Position numbers and translations under genes: made by a program | Assembly (NCBI RefSeq): GCF_020164495.1 | Contig: NZ_JAIQYZ010000003.1 | Location: forward strand, 186,001 to 250,000 | Reading direction: 5' to 3' | Length of the DNA: 64,000 bases | Origin: Psychroflexus lacisalsi | GTDB lineage: Bacteria > Bacteroidota > Bacteroidia > Flavobacteriales > Flavobacteriaceae | In this document: positions 25,917-34,516 of the stretch, in pieces | How positions within the stretch are numbered: position 1 is the stretch's first letter | Layout: the number at the start of each line of letters is the position of its first letter | Notes under the pieces: model-generated | Databases searched by the model: none | Told to the model about the DNA's origin: nothing | What the model saw: the letters and a program-made list of their open reading frames with translations, nothing else

Positions 25917-28282
25917 TTCAAAGATTTTATTAAGCTTTCATAAGTGACTCTTTTTTCGGAGGAATCCCCTTTATGATACAAAATCCCCACGCGTATAGCT
26001 TTCAATCCAGAAACACCTTGCAAATCTTCAACATCAAGAATCTCCACCTCTTCATTGAGGTATTGTTTTCTTTGTAAATAGTTGATATATTTCAAATATT
26101 CGTATTGAGTTTCTTTTTGAGAATAGATAATTGTTAATTTACCTTTACTCGTTACTCGTTCTTCTGAGTTTTTCACAAAAGACTTGTCAATCCTTTTTTT
26201 GATGATTTCGTATCTCGCATTGTAGGAACCATCTACATCAAAATGTTTTTCATCCATTCTATAATGAATGGTTAGCGTATTATTAAAAGCTAAAATTAGT
26301 GACCTTGAACTCAATTTGAAATTTTTGGTCTCCTGAATTTCATAAAAGCGATTTTCCATTTCACACATAACTGTAATTTGCCACAATCTTAGATTTTGCA
26401 AAACAACTTCATTGAAGTTACGATCCTTCACTATGGATTGACCTATGTACATGTTATGCTCCACTCCATCTGTTTTGTAACGATCAAAATAATGCGGAAA
26501 TAATTTCTGCGCTTCAACTTGTTTTAAATCTATAAAACCAGCCATGCAGGAATTTATTCTTGAAATTGTTTCATCAAATTCATCTCTGTTTTTATGAAAT
26601 GTCTTGTTCCCTGGCTTGATTTTATCAAGATAATTATCGACGAGATATTCACAATTCGGTACATTGGTTTGAATATGTTTTAGAACAGGGAGTACATCAT
26701 TTCTTAATAACTGTTCAACCTTTTCTTCAGTTGAAGCTGAAATCCCACTTGATAAATGAGAAAGGGAATCTGTAATTCTATAACCCAACTGTTCATAAAC
26801 TGGGAGAGGTTGTGCTTCGAAAGCAGAATTTATGATATCCAAAACTTTATTGAGCTGATGTATCAAGTCGTTCTGAATAGCAGAGTTCCTTTGGGTAGAT
26901 GAATCGGCGATATCTATTTGTCCAAAAAGAGGATAAACATCATGAAAATAAATTTCTTTCAATTCACTTTCTTCTGAAGTTTCATAAAATAATTTCTCGG
27001 CCTCTTCTTCAAATTTCCATTCTACACTTGGATGTATAGAGGTGTATTCACTTTGGATTATTGCTTTTATTCTGTTTTGCTTTTCTTGTTCGTAATTTTC
27101 AACAGTTTCTGCTATGTAAGGCACAATATCGTCAAGCTTCGTTGCATTGATATTATTTAGGTCATTTTTAGAAAAACTAACCAATTCAAGAATGGCTAAA
27201 AGTTTATTATTTTTACTTACCGGGGCTAGAATAACAGACTGAATTCCTTTAGATTTTAAATGATCGGCAAATTTATTACCCGGATTTTTTTCAGAATAAG
27301 AATTGACATCTGTTATACTGAAGTATTTATGTTGATCTACAATCGCTTTATATGCCCCGTGACAAAAAGCCTCCCGGCAACCGTTGTCCGAAATTGAGTC
27401 CAAAATAAAACTATCTATAAAATTAGAATGGCTAAGCTGAAATGTCTCTTTTTCATCATTGAAAAGGGCAAAGCCAAATTCGAGTTTTGGCAATCTAAAG
27501 ATGGATTTTAAAATACTTGCCATTTTCAAAGTGACAGCTTTAGAATCGGATAAAATATTATTGTTGAGTAGAAGCGTTTTAATTTCCGAAATACTATTAT
27601 CGGCAGTGACATCAGTGAGATTTAAAATCGCAAACCCTTTAAAAATCCAGGAGTTGGGTGGAAACTTTTCTTTCCAGAAATCAATATCATTATGTCTGTT
27701 TAGTAATTCATCAACATCTTTAGGCGTGATTTCAACTGCATTTTCTGTAGGAATTAATTCTACGAAATCCGCATTTACAAAAAGTCTGTAATTTTTCAGG
27801 TTACCATCAGCATCTGGAACATCGTAATATTCTGGTCTGAAGAAGTCAATATTGTAACTATAGTAGGTGTTTAGAATAATAATACAGGCCAGAATATAAT
27901 CTTTTTCAATATTGAAGTTTCTCGGCAAAAACTCAAATCCTTCATAAGGAACCGCATTCAGTATAGACTCAAAACGTTTTGTTTTTCTGAACATTTTATT
28001 GCGAAAAGGAACAGTTGCCACTTTAATCTCATTATGAGTCAATACATCAGGAAACAAATCATCTAGCAATATTTTGATTTGTTTCTCATAAGGCTTTAGG
28101 TTCTCATAGTCTTCAATCCCGTCAAAAAGCTCAGGGTAAGACTCCGAGTAATCCAATATGCCTTGAATATATTTTTTTGAAATTGGATTGCTTTCTGTTT
28201 CTAATCGCTTTTGAAAATTGTCGCGAATTTTCTGAAAGCTCAGCTTTATCTTAAATGGGTAAATATCTTTATAACGATCCAT
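25913..28282 (-). CDS. Large GAF-domain protein of unknown output
   Basis: A 789-residue cytosolic protein with no signal peptide or membrane helix. A GAF-like domain is visible at about residues 250-395 (LEFGFALFNDEKETFQL, IQSVILAPVSKNNKLLAILELVSF), followed by a helical stretch with YTSIHPSVEWKFEEEAEKLF. The N-terminal 240 residues and C-terminal 350 residues have no motif I recognise. No histidine kinase, GGDEF, HD or phosphatase module is present, so the effector side is unclear. GAF domains bind small molecules such as cyclic nucleotides. It is convergent with the PorT-like gene and shares its stop tetranucleotide. Confidence 0.75.
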   Translation of the reverse strand: MDRYKDIYPFKIKLSFQKIRDNFQKRLETESNPISKKYIQGILDYSESYPELFDGIEDYENLKPYEKQIKILLDDLFPDVLTHNEIKVATVPFRNKMFRKTKRFESILNAVPYEGFEFLPRNFNIEKDYILACIIILNTYYSYNIDFFRPEYYDVPDADGNLKNYRLFVNADFVELIPTENAVEITPKDVDELLNRHNDIDFWKEKFPPNSWIFKGFAILNLTDVTADNSISEIKTLLLNNNILSDSKAVTLKMASILKSIFRLPKLEFGFALFNDEKETFQLSHSNFIDSFILDSISDNGCREAFCHGAYKAIVDQHKYFSITDVNSYSEKNPGNKFADHLKSKGIQSVILAPVSKNNKLLAILELVSFSKNDLNNINATKLDDIVPYIAETVENYEQEKQNRIKAIIQSEYTSIHPSVEWKFEEEAEKLFYETSEESELKEIYFHDVYPLFGQIDIADSSTQRNSAIQNDLIHQLNKVLDIINSAFEAQPLPVYEQLGYRITDSLSHLSSGISASTEEKVEQLLRNDVLPVLKHIQTNVPNCEYLVDNYLDKIKPGNKTFHKNRDEFDETISRINSCMAGFIDLKQVEAQKLFPHYFDRYKTDGVEHNMYIGQSIVKDRNFNEVVLQNLRLWQITVMCEMENRFYEIQETKNFKLSSRSLILAFNNTLTIHYRMDEKHFDVDGSYNARYEIIKKRIDKSFVKNSEERVTSKGKLTIIYSQKETQYEYLKYINYLQRKQYLNEEVEILDVEDLQGVSGLKAIRVGILYHKGDSSEKRVTYESLIKSLN

Positions 28283-28403
28283 GTCTAAATGTAATGATTA
28301 CAATACTATCTATAAAATGAAGATTGAACTTTTTACTTAAGATAGATTTACCATCTCTAGCTAATTTCTTCTATAGTTATTACCCTACTCTGTTTGAGTA
28401 TGC

Positions 28404-28411
28404 TATTTTTG
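28404..28411 (+). promoter_or_regulatory. Bacteroidota -7 element for the thioredoxin lipoprotein gene
   Basis: TATTTTTG matches TAnnTTTG and lies 18 bases before the ATG at 28430. It falls inside the extended frame that starts at 28394, which supports the later start codon. Confidence 0.55.
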
Positions 28412-28429
28412 CAAATAAAATTATTCAAA

Positions 28430-29536
28430 ATGAAACTATTCTTCAGTCTCTCTTTACTTCTTCTTTTGGCAAGTTGTAATTCTTCTGGTCCAACACTTGA
28501 AGCTACTATTGACAATGTTCCCGATGGAACCGATGTTTATCTTACACACCTCGGGCCTCAGAATGTCCCTATTCCCGCAGATACTACTCAGGTACAAAAC
28601 AATTCATTTGAATTCGAATTTGAGAAATCCAACCAACAAATTAATCTCATAAAAATTGAAGGTGTCGACGGTAATATCATCTTCATCAAGGATAATGAGA
28701 ATATCAAAATAGAAGCAAATCGAGAAAATTTAAGAGAGTCAATAGTCACTGGTGGCAAGCATAATCAACTATTGAATGATTATCTAGATTTGATCATTAA
28801 ATTTTCTGAAAGGGGCAATGAATTAAATAAAAAGCGCCAGGAAGCACTTAAAAGAGACGACGAAATTGCGGTACTCGATTTAGAATTGGATGCAGAAGAA
28901 ATCAAAGAAGAGGCTAAACAATCCACCTTAGAATTTATTAAGAAGAACAATAATTCCATAGTTGGCATGATGGCTTTGTCTGATGTGATGAATTCTAAAA
29001 CAGTTCCGCTTAACAATATGAGATCTTTATATGACAATTTTGAGGATGAGGTAAAAGATACGCCCCTTGGAAAAATGCTTGGACAAAATATCGCTAAGAT
29101 TGGCGCTACAGATATTGGTGCTGAAGCACCAAAATTCTCCGGACCTAACCCACAAGGAAATGAACTATCACTGAAAGACGCCATGGGGAAAGTAACTCTA
29201 ATAGACTTTTGGGCGTCTTGGTGCAGACCATGTAGAGTTGAAAATCCAAATATCGTAAGCATTTATAATGATTATAAAGATAAAGGGTTTACCGTTGTTG
29301 GTGTCTCCTTGGACAAACCCAATAACAAAGATTCATGGATAAAAGCCATAGAAGATGATAACCTTGAGTGGAATCACATATCCAATCTAAAATACTGGCA
29401 AGAACCTATTGCTCAAAAATATGGAGTGAAGGCTATTCCTGCAGCATTTCTAATTGATGAGAAAGGCATAATTATAGGAAAAGACTTAAGAGGTAACGAC
29501 TTAAGAGAAAAAGTAGAAGAGGTTTTAGGAAACTAA
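28430..29536 (+). CDS. TlpA/ResA-like thioredoxin lipoprotein with N-terminal DUF4369
   Basis: A 368-residue lipoprotein. The signal peptide ends in LLLASC with C16 as the lipidation site. A DUF4369-type beta domain covers about residues 20-125 (LEATIDNVPDGTDVYLT), then a helical segment, and a thioredoxin fold at about 228-368 with the active site WCRPC (C265, C268). Proteins of this architecture are periplasmic thiol-disulfide reductases, often for cytochrome maturation or protein repair. Starting at M13 of the longest frame restores a normal lipoprotein signal and leaves a -7 element upstream. It is convergent with ndh across a long palindromic terminator. Confidence 0.93.
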   Translation: MKLFFSLSLLLLLASCNSSGPTLEATIDNVPDGTDVYLTHLGPQNVPIPADTTQVQNNSFEFEFEKSNQQINLIKIEGVDGNIIFIKDNENIKIEANRENLRESIVTGGKHNQLLNDYLDLIIKFSERGNELNKKRQEALKRDDEIAVLDLELDAEEIKEEAKQSTLEFIKKNNNSIVGMMALSDVMNSKTVPLNNMRSLYDNFEDEVKDTPLGKMLGQNIAKIGATDIGAEAPKFSGPNPQGNELSLKDAMGKVTLIDFWASWCRPCRVENPNIVSIYNDYKDKGFTVVGVSLDKPNNKDSWIKAIEDDNLEWNHISNLKYWQEPIAQKYGVKAIPAAFLIDEKGIIIGKDLRGNDLREKVEEVLGN

Positions 29537-29554
29537 ATGTTCATTGTTGATTCC

Positions 29555-29600
29555 AAACAAAAGCAGTCAATTCTTTTAAAAGAATTGACTGCTTTTGTTT
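29555..29600. terminator. 46-bp perfect palindrome, bidirectional terminator
   Basis: Positions 29555-29600 form an uninterrupted 23-bp inverted repeat centred between 29577 and 29578. It has a GC-containing core (gcagtc/gactgc) and A/T tracts at both ends, so a U-rich tail is available in either direction. It lies between the converging thioredoxin gene (stop 29536) and ndh (stop 29624). Confidence 0.85.
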
Positions 29601-29623
29601 TGTAGATTTTTCTCTAATCCTCT

Positions 29624-30922
29624 CTAGTCTGGAGACGACATTTGTTTGTTCCCTTTAAAAGGTCTTACAATAAGCCTTGCTGCTCTGTCATAATTGATGT
29701 AGCTATAAGTCCAGTTAAAAAAGGTAACTATTCTATTTCTAAATCCTACTAAAAACCACAGGTGAACAAACATCCACATAAACCAAGCTAATGCACCTCC
29801 AAATCTGAGCTTTTTCAAATCTACAACGGCCTTATTTCTTCCTACAGTGGCCATTGTTCCCTTATCAAAATATTCAAAAGGTAAGAGTTTTTGCTTATTG
29901 ATCGTTCTCAGTAAATTTTTAGCCAAATGATCTCCTTGTTGTATTGCTGGCTGAGCAACCATAGGATGTCCTTTAGGATAATCTTCACTGGTCATTAAAG
30001 CAATATCACCAATAGCAAATATATTTTCATACCCATCAATTTGATTAAAGGCATTGACATTGTAACGATTTGCCTTTTCCATCAAAGCACCTGTCTTAAG
30101 CCCTTCTATGGCTGCTCCAGTAACTCCGGCACTCCATATAAAAGTTTCTGTATTGAAGCTTAAGTCCTCATTATTTGTTTTTACAATATTATCCTCATAG
30201 GAATTCACAAAAGTATTGAGGTGAATTTCTACACCAAGTTCTTCCAGATATTTTTGAGCATTTGCAGAGGATTTATCGCTCATTGGCGGTAACACCTTAT
30301 CCAAACCTTCAATTAAATGGATGTGAATTTCATTTGTATCAATATCCTGGTAGTCCATGGGAACTACATTTTTTCTCAATTCTGCTAGAGCACCACTTAA
30401 TTCAACACCAGTTGGTCCCGCTCCCGCAATAACAAAGTTCAAGAGTGCTTTTCTCCTTTCAAGATCTGTTGTGATAGTTGCTTCTTCGAAATTTTCTAAA
30501 ATCAAACTTCTCAGGTTGAGGGCTTGAGGCACAGTTTTCATCCAAATAGCATTTTCTTCAACGCTTTTATTTCCAAAGAAGTTTGTTTTGGACCCGGTTG
30601 CAATTACTAAATAATCGTATGTAATTTCTCCAATGTTTGTTTTTACAAGTTGCTTCCCATCATCAATATTTTCCACTTCTGCCATCCTGAAATAAGCATC
30701 CTTATTTTTTTTTAATATTTTACGGATAGGATATGCTATGGAATCTGGCTCAAGTCCAGACGTTGAAACTTGATATAATAATGGTTGGAAAGTGTGGAAG
30801 TTTCTTTTGTCCAACATGACTACTTGGAAAGGTTTCTTCTCAAGCTTCCTGGCTAAACTTACTCCTCCAAAGCCTCCACCTATGATGACAACTCTTGGTA
30901 ATTTTGAAATTGGTACATTCAT
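29624..30922 (-). CDS. ndh: Type II NADH:quinone oxidoreductase (NDH-2)
   Basis: A 432-residue membrane-associated flavoenzyme that passes electrons from NADH to quinone without pumping protons. It has the FAD-binding VVIIGGGFGG (residues 11-20), the NAD-binding IAGAGPTGVELSGALAEL, the FAIGDIALM segment that closes over FAD, and the QPAIQQGDHLAKNL quinone-site region with the AIQQG motif. A C-terminal hydrophobic amphipathic stretch (LAWFMWMFVHLWFLVGF) suits membrane attachment. The ATG at 30922 is preferred over an in-frame TTG at 30952. The gene is alone, between a terminator and a divergent ECF sigma gene. Confidence 0.93.
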   Translation of the reverse strand: MNVPISKLPRVVIIGGGFGGVSLARKLEKKPFQVVMLDKRNFHTFQPLLYQVSTSGLEPDSIAYPIRKILKKNKDAYFRMAEVENIDDGKQLVKTNIGEITYDYLVIATGSKTNFFGNKSVEENAIWMKTVPQALNLRSLILENFEEATITTDLERRKALLNFVIAGAGPTGVELSGALAELRKNVVPMDYQDIDTNEIHIHLIEGLDKVLPPMSDKSSANAQKYLEELGVEIHLNTFVNSYEDNIVKTNNEDLSFNTETFIWSAGVTGAAIEGLKTGALMEKANRYNVNAFNQIDGYENIFAIGDIALMTSEDYPKGHPMVAQPAIQQGDHLAKNLLRTINKQKLLPFEYFDKGTMATVGRNKAVVDLKKLRFGGALAWFMWMFVHLWFLVGFRNRIVTFFNWTYSYINYDRAARLIVRPFKGNKQMSSPD

Positions 30923-31014
30923 AAGTACCAATTTATATCTTAATTGGTTCAATTTAATGCTAGTTCTGTAACTTTTGATAATTTTAACGACATATGATTA
31001 AGACTTTGTAAGTT

Positions 31015-31509
31015 TTGAATAAAGAACTAGAGAAAAAATTTATTGACCTTTTAGAGGAACATCAAAACATTGCACATAAAATTTGTAGGATGTACACCTA
31101 CGATGACAATGCTCACAAAGACCTTTTCCAAGAAATAACCATTCAATTATGGAAAGCTTATCCAAAATTTAGAGCAGAGTCAAAATTTAGTACTTGGATG
31201 TATCGTGTAGCTTTAAATACAGCTATAACTTTATATAGAAAGAAAAAAAGAGGAGTCCAAACCTTACCCTGGGAGAATTTTGATTTTAAAATTTCTGCTG
31301 AAGGCTATGATAGCACCTTGGATGATAATTTGAAACTGATGTACTCTGCTATAAAAGAACTTAATGATATTGATAAAGCTTTAGTCCTACTCTATCTGGA
31401 AGACAAGCCCTACACAGAGATATCCGAGACCCTTGGAATTTCTGAAGTAAATGCAAGAGTGAAAATGAATAGAGTAAAGACTAAACTTAAAAAGATTTTG
31501 AATCCTTAA
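31015..31509 (+). CDS. ECF-type RNA polymerase sigma factor
   Basis: A 164-residue extracytoplasmic-function sigma factor. Region 2 covers about residues 15-85 (DLFQEITIQLWKAYPKF, STWMYRVALNTAI) and region 4 about 105-160 (ALVLLYLEDKPYTEISETLGIS followed by a helix-turn-helix). The only usable start is TTG at 31015: an in-frame stop lies six bases upstream, and the first ATG (residue 26) would delete part of region 2. Two bases later begins a membrane protein that may be its anti-sigma partner. Target genes are unknown. Confidence 0.92.
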   Translation: MNKELEKKFIDLLEEHQNIAHKICRMYTYDDNAHKDLFQEITIQLWKAYPKFRAESKFSTWMYRVALNTAITLYRKKKRGVQTLPWENFDFKISAEGYDSTLDDNLKLMYSAIKELNDIDKALVLLYLEDKPYTEISETLGISEVNARVKMNRVKTKLKKILNP

Positions 31510-31511
31510 CT

Positions 31512-32117
31512 ATGGATGAGTTAGACCTTATTAAAAAAGATTGGCAAAAAAGAAATGAAGATTTGCCAAAATACACTCAAGATGAACTTATGCCAATGTT
31601 GCATAAAAAGTCATCTTCCAGTGTCAAATGGATATTTATCATAAGTATCCTGGAGTTTGTGTTTTGGTTGGGTATAGATGTTTTAGTCTCCTCAAAAGAA
31701 TATATGGACTCTATAGAAAATCAATCTTTTCTTTGGTTTTTGAAAATACTGACCGTTTTAAATTATGTTGTTCTATTTGGATTTATTTATTTATTCTGCA
31801 AGAACTATCTACGTATTCAAGTTACAGACTCTGCAAGGAAACTGATGAAGCAGATTATTAAAACTAGGAAATCTGTAAAGTACTATGTCCGTTATAACAT
31901 CGCTCTTTTTATAATTATGTTCGTGATAGGTGGGGCTAGAGCTATAATGATGCAAACCACATTCAATACTCTAGAATTCTGGATTATATGTGGAATCATG
32001 GTTTTCATACTTCTTATCGTTGTTGGCCTATTGATTTTATTTTATCGTGTACTTTATGGCATTCTCACTAGAAGACTCTACAAAAACTACAAGATTTTAA
32101 ATCAAATGGAGTTGTGA
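31512..32117 (+). CDS. Four-helix membrane protein, possible anti-sigma partner
   Basis: A 201-residue protein with a charged cytosolic N-terminus (about 38 residues, LIKKDWQKRNEDLPKYTQDEL) and four predicted membrane helices near residues 40-60, 75-95, 125-145 and 155-180. It begins two bases after the ECF sigma stop, so it is translationally coupled. The coupling, a soluble N-terminal tail and membrane location fit a sigma-sequestering role, but no ASD or FecR/RskA-type domain is recognisable. The function is inferred only from context. It ends one base before the convergent xerD stop. Confidence 0.8.
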   Translation: MDELDLIKKDWQKRNEDLPKYTQDELMPMLHKKSSSSVKWIFIISILEFVFWLGIDVLVSSKEYMDSIENQSFLWFLKILTVLNYVVLFGFIYLFCKNYLRIQVTDSARKLMKQIIKTRKSVKYYVRYNIALFIIMFVIGGARAIMMQTTFNTLEFWIICGIMVFILLIVVGLLILFYRVLYGILTRRLYKNYKILNQMEL

Positions 32118-32118
32118 T

Positions 32119-33015
32119 TTAAGCTCTCGGATGGAACTTTTCAAGCACAGACCTTAAATGAGTTTTATCCAAATGCATATAAATTTCTGTTGTGGTGATG
32201 CTTTCGTGACCTAACATTTGTTGGATAACCCTCAGGTTAGCTCCATTTTCCAATAAATGTGTCGCAAACGAATGCCTGAATGTGTGTGGACTAATTTTCT
32301 TCTGAATATGAGCTTCTTTAGATAATTGCTTTACGATAGTAAAAATCATAGCTCGCGTTAATTGAGCGCCTCGTCTATTTAAAAAAAGAATATCAGTGAA
32401 TTCAGGTTTTACCTCCTGATGAATTCTAACTTCATCTTTATAAATAGTTATAAATTTTTGAGTGTAGGCATTAATTGGAACCAATCGTTCCTTATTCCCT
32501 TTTCCTACTACTTTAACAAAACCTGCTTCAAAATGTAGATCAGAAATTTTAAGATTTATGAGCTCGCTAACTCTTAATCCACAACCATAAAGAGTTTCGA
32601 TGATGGCTTTATTACGCTGGCCTTGAGGATGCGACAAGTCTATAGCATCAATGAGTCGATCAATCTCTTCAGTTGAAAGCGTATCCGGGAGTTGTCGGCC
32701 CAAACGCGGAGATTCTATGAGTTCGAGCGGATTTGTTTTTCTGTAATCTTCAAAAATGAGATAATCAAAAAAACTCTTTAGCCCAGAAATTAATCTGGAC
32801 TGAGATCGTTCATTTAGAAGTTTTGAAATTATATAAATAAAGCTCTGAATATCCTCTTCAGCTATTTCAACTGGAGAAATTTTCAAATCAAAATCGGAAA
32901 GGTAATTGGTCAATTTTAAGATGTCCAGCCGATAATTTTGAATGGTATTATCGGCCAGGCCTCTTTCTATCTTTAGGTAGTATGTAAAATCTTGAATTGC
33001 TTGCTCCCAGTTCAT
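32119..33015 (-). CDS. xerD: Tyrosine recombinase XerD-like
   Basis: A 298-residue site-specific recombinase that resolves chromosome dimers at dif together with a partner. The SAM-like N-terminal DNA-binding domain covers about residues 1-90. The catalytic residues are complete: R148 (GCGLRVSEL), K172 (GKGNKERLVP), H244 and R247 (HTFRHSFATH), H270 (MLGHESI) and nucleophile Y279 (TEIYMHLD). No attachment site, cassette or phage gene is next to it, so it is a housekeeping Xer rather than an element integrase. XerC versus XerD cannot be decided firmly here. Confidence 0.92.
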   Translation of the reverse strand: MNWEQAIQDFTYYLKIERGLADNTIQNYRLDILKLTNYLSDFDLKISPVEIAEEDIQSFIYIISKLLNERSQSRLISGLKSFFDYLIFEDYRKTNPLELIESPRLGRQLPDTLSTEEIDRLIDAIDLSHPQGQRNKAIIETLYGCGLRVSELINLKISDLHFEAGFVKVVGKGNKERLVPINAYTQKFITIYKDEVRIHQEVKPEFTDILFLNRRGAQLTRAMIFTIVKQLSKEAHIQKKISPHTFRHSFATHLLENGANLRVIQQMLGHESITTTEIYMHLDKTHLRSVLEKFHPRA

Positions 33016-33131
33016 ACAACCAAATTACATTAATTCTTGAGTAATTCAACAGCTTCAACCTAAGCTTGAAAAATAATCAAAAGGATATTTATTTGATTTT
33101 TAAAGATCAAACAACTAATTCCAATTAAGGT

Positions 33132-33581
33132 TTACAAGATCTGCTCAGCGTGAGCTTTGGTTTTCACTTTAGCAATAACCTCTTCTATTTTACCCTCTTC
33201 ATCGATGATAAAAGTAGTTCTATGAATGCCATCGTATTCTTTACCCATAAACTTCTTCGGCCCCCAAACTCCAAATGCTTGTATGACTTCTTTGTCTTCA
33301 TCGGCAAGCAATGGAAAAGGAAGCTCGTATTTAGTTTTAAAATTTTGCTGACGTTTTTTAGAATCTGCACTGACGCCAAGAATTTCATAACCTTTTTCCT
33401 GAAAAGTTTCCCAGTTATCCCTCAGGTTACAAGCTTCTGCAGTACATCCTGGTGTACTTGCTTTGGGATAAAAAAAGACGACTAATTTTTTTCCTTTATA
33501 ATCTTTAAGTGTGTGGGCGTTTCCGTCTTGGTCTTTACCCTCAAAATTTGGGGCTTTATCTCCCGCTTTTAGTGTTGTCAT
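33132..33581 (-). CDS. bcp: Thioredoxin-dependent thiol peroxidase (Bcp/PrxQ)
   Basis: A 149-residue peroxiredoxin that reduces hydrogen peroxide and organic hydroperoxides using thioredoxin. The peroxidatic cysteine C46 lies in PKASTPGCTAEAC, and C51 five residues later is the resolving cysteine of the atypical 2-Cys PrxQ type. The surrounding KLVVFFYPK and GVSADS segments complete the fold, and the length is normal. It is divergent from nth, with only 30 bases between the start codons, so the two promoters overlap. Confidence 0.96.
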   Translation of the reverse strand: MTTLKAGDKAPNFEGKDQDGNAHTLKDYKGKKLVVFFYPKASTPGCTAEACNLRDNWETFQEKGYEILGVSADSKKRQQNFKTKYELPFPLLADEDKEVIQAFGVWGPKKFMGKEYDGIHRTTFIIDEEGKIEEVIAKVKTKAHAEQIL

Positions 33582-33587
33582 AATTCC

Positions 33588-33595
33588 TATTTTTG
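33588..33595 (+). promoter_or_regulatory. Bacteroidota -7 element for nth
   Basis: TATTTTTG matches TAnnTTTG and lies 16 bases before the nth ATG, inside the 30-base gap to the divergent bcp gene. Confidence 0.5.
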
Positions 33596-33611
33596 TTTAA
33601 AAGTAAAGGAA

Positions 33612-34280
33612 ATGAAAAAATCTGAAAAAGTAGATTTCGTTATAAATACGTTAAAGGAATTATATCCCACGATCCCGGTTCCTTTGGACCATAAAGACCC
33701 ATACACCTTGCTCATTGCAGTATTGCTTTCAGCACAAAGTACAGATGTGAAAGTCAACCAAATCACCCCTTTGCTTTTTGATAGAGCGGACATTCCCTGG
33801 GAAATGGTCAAAATGAGTCCAGATGAAATTCGGGAAATCATTAAACCAGTAGGTTTATCTCCGATGAAATCCAAAGGAATTCACGGACTTTCTAAAATTC
33901 TTATTGAAAAATATAACGGTAAAGTTCCTAATGATATGGAAGCCTTGGAAGAATTTCCTGCGGTTGGACACAAAACGGCTTCAGTGGTCTTGGCTCAGGC
34001 ATTCGGTGTCCCTACATTTCCTGTAGACACTCATATCCATAGGTTAATGTACCGCTGGAACTTGAGTACTGGTAAAAATGTGCAACAAACCGAAAAAGAT
34101 GCCAAGCGACTTTTTCCAGAAAAAGTCTGGAACGACTTGCATTTACAAATTATTTGGTATGGTAGAGAATATTCCCCAGCCAGGGGCTGGGATTTGAATA
34201 AGGATATTATTACCAATACGATTGGTCGTAAATCTGTCATCCATAATTACCACAAAAAAAAGGCTTCCAAATCGAAATAA
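33612..34280 (+). CDS. nth: Endonuclease III homologue lacking the iron-sulfur cluster
   Basis: A 222-residue base-excision DNA glycosylase/AP lyase for oxidised pyrimidines. The helix-hairpin-helix reads LEEFPAVGHKTASVVLAQ with the lyase lysine K121, and the catalytic aspartate is D139 in FPVDTHIHR. LLSAQSTDVKVN is the usual N-terminal motif. The C-terminal four-cysteine loop that holds the [4Fe-4S] cluster in E. coli Nth is absent: the protein contains no cysteine, and the region reads WYGREYSPARGWDLNKD instead. All other features point to an active Nth, so this is probably a cluster-free form of the lineage. Confidence 0.93.
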   Translation: MKKSEKVDFVINTLKELYPTIPVPLDHKDPYTLLIAVLLSAQSTDVKVNQITPLLFDRADIPWEMVKMSPDEIREIIKPVGLSPMKSKGIHGLSKILIEKYNGKVPNDMEALEEFPAVGHKTASVVLAQAFGVPTFPVDTHIHRLMYRWNLSTGKNVQQTEKDAKRLFPEKVWNDLHLQIIWYGREYSPARGWDLNKDIITNTIGRKSVIHNYHKKKASKSK

Positions 34281-34311
34281 GAAAACCTTTTATTTTAAGA
34301 AAAACACTCAA

Positions 34312-34461
34312 TCAATTTTGAATATTTTCAAACTGTAAATTTCTATACTGTACAACAGTCATTGCCTTAGAAAAATCCAAAATTGACTTTATGGTTTTTG
34401 CTGAGGGTCTCATTGGTTTTGAAGTTGAATTTAAAACTTCTTTAGAGTAAATTTTTGCCAT
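34312..34461 (-). CDS. Conserved-looking 49-residue basic protein downstream of an ECF sigma gene
   Basis: A short frame from ATG (34461) to TGA encodes MAKIYSKEVLN..., about 49 residues. It is rich in lysine, serine and threonine, with a central IKSILDFSKAM helix and a VVQYRNLQF tail. It has no cysteine, signal peptide or membrane helix. It begins 55 bases after the sigma factor stop, with no terminator between, so it is probably on the same transcript. I recall similar short proteins in other flavobacteria but cannot verify this. Its function is unknown. Confidence 0.6.
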   Translation of the reverse strand: MAKIYSKEVLNSTSKPMRPSAKTIKSILDFSKAMTVVQYRNLQFENIQN

Positions 34462-34516
34462 ATTTTTTAATTTTATATACAACAAAAACGCAACTAAAAA
34501 AGAATTATTGCATAAG

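Noticed and set aside
32119-33015. An integrase marking an integrative element or integron
   Set aside because: The protein has housekeeping Xer length and motifs, with no attachment site, cassette array or phage gene nearby.
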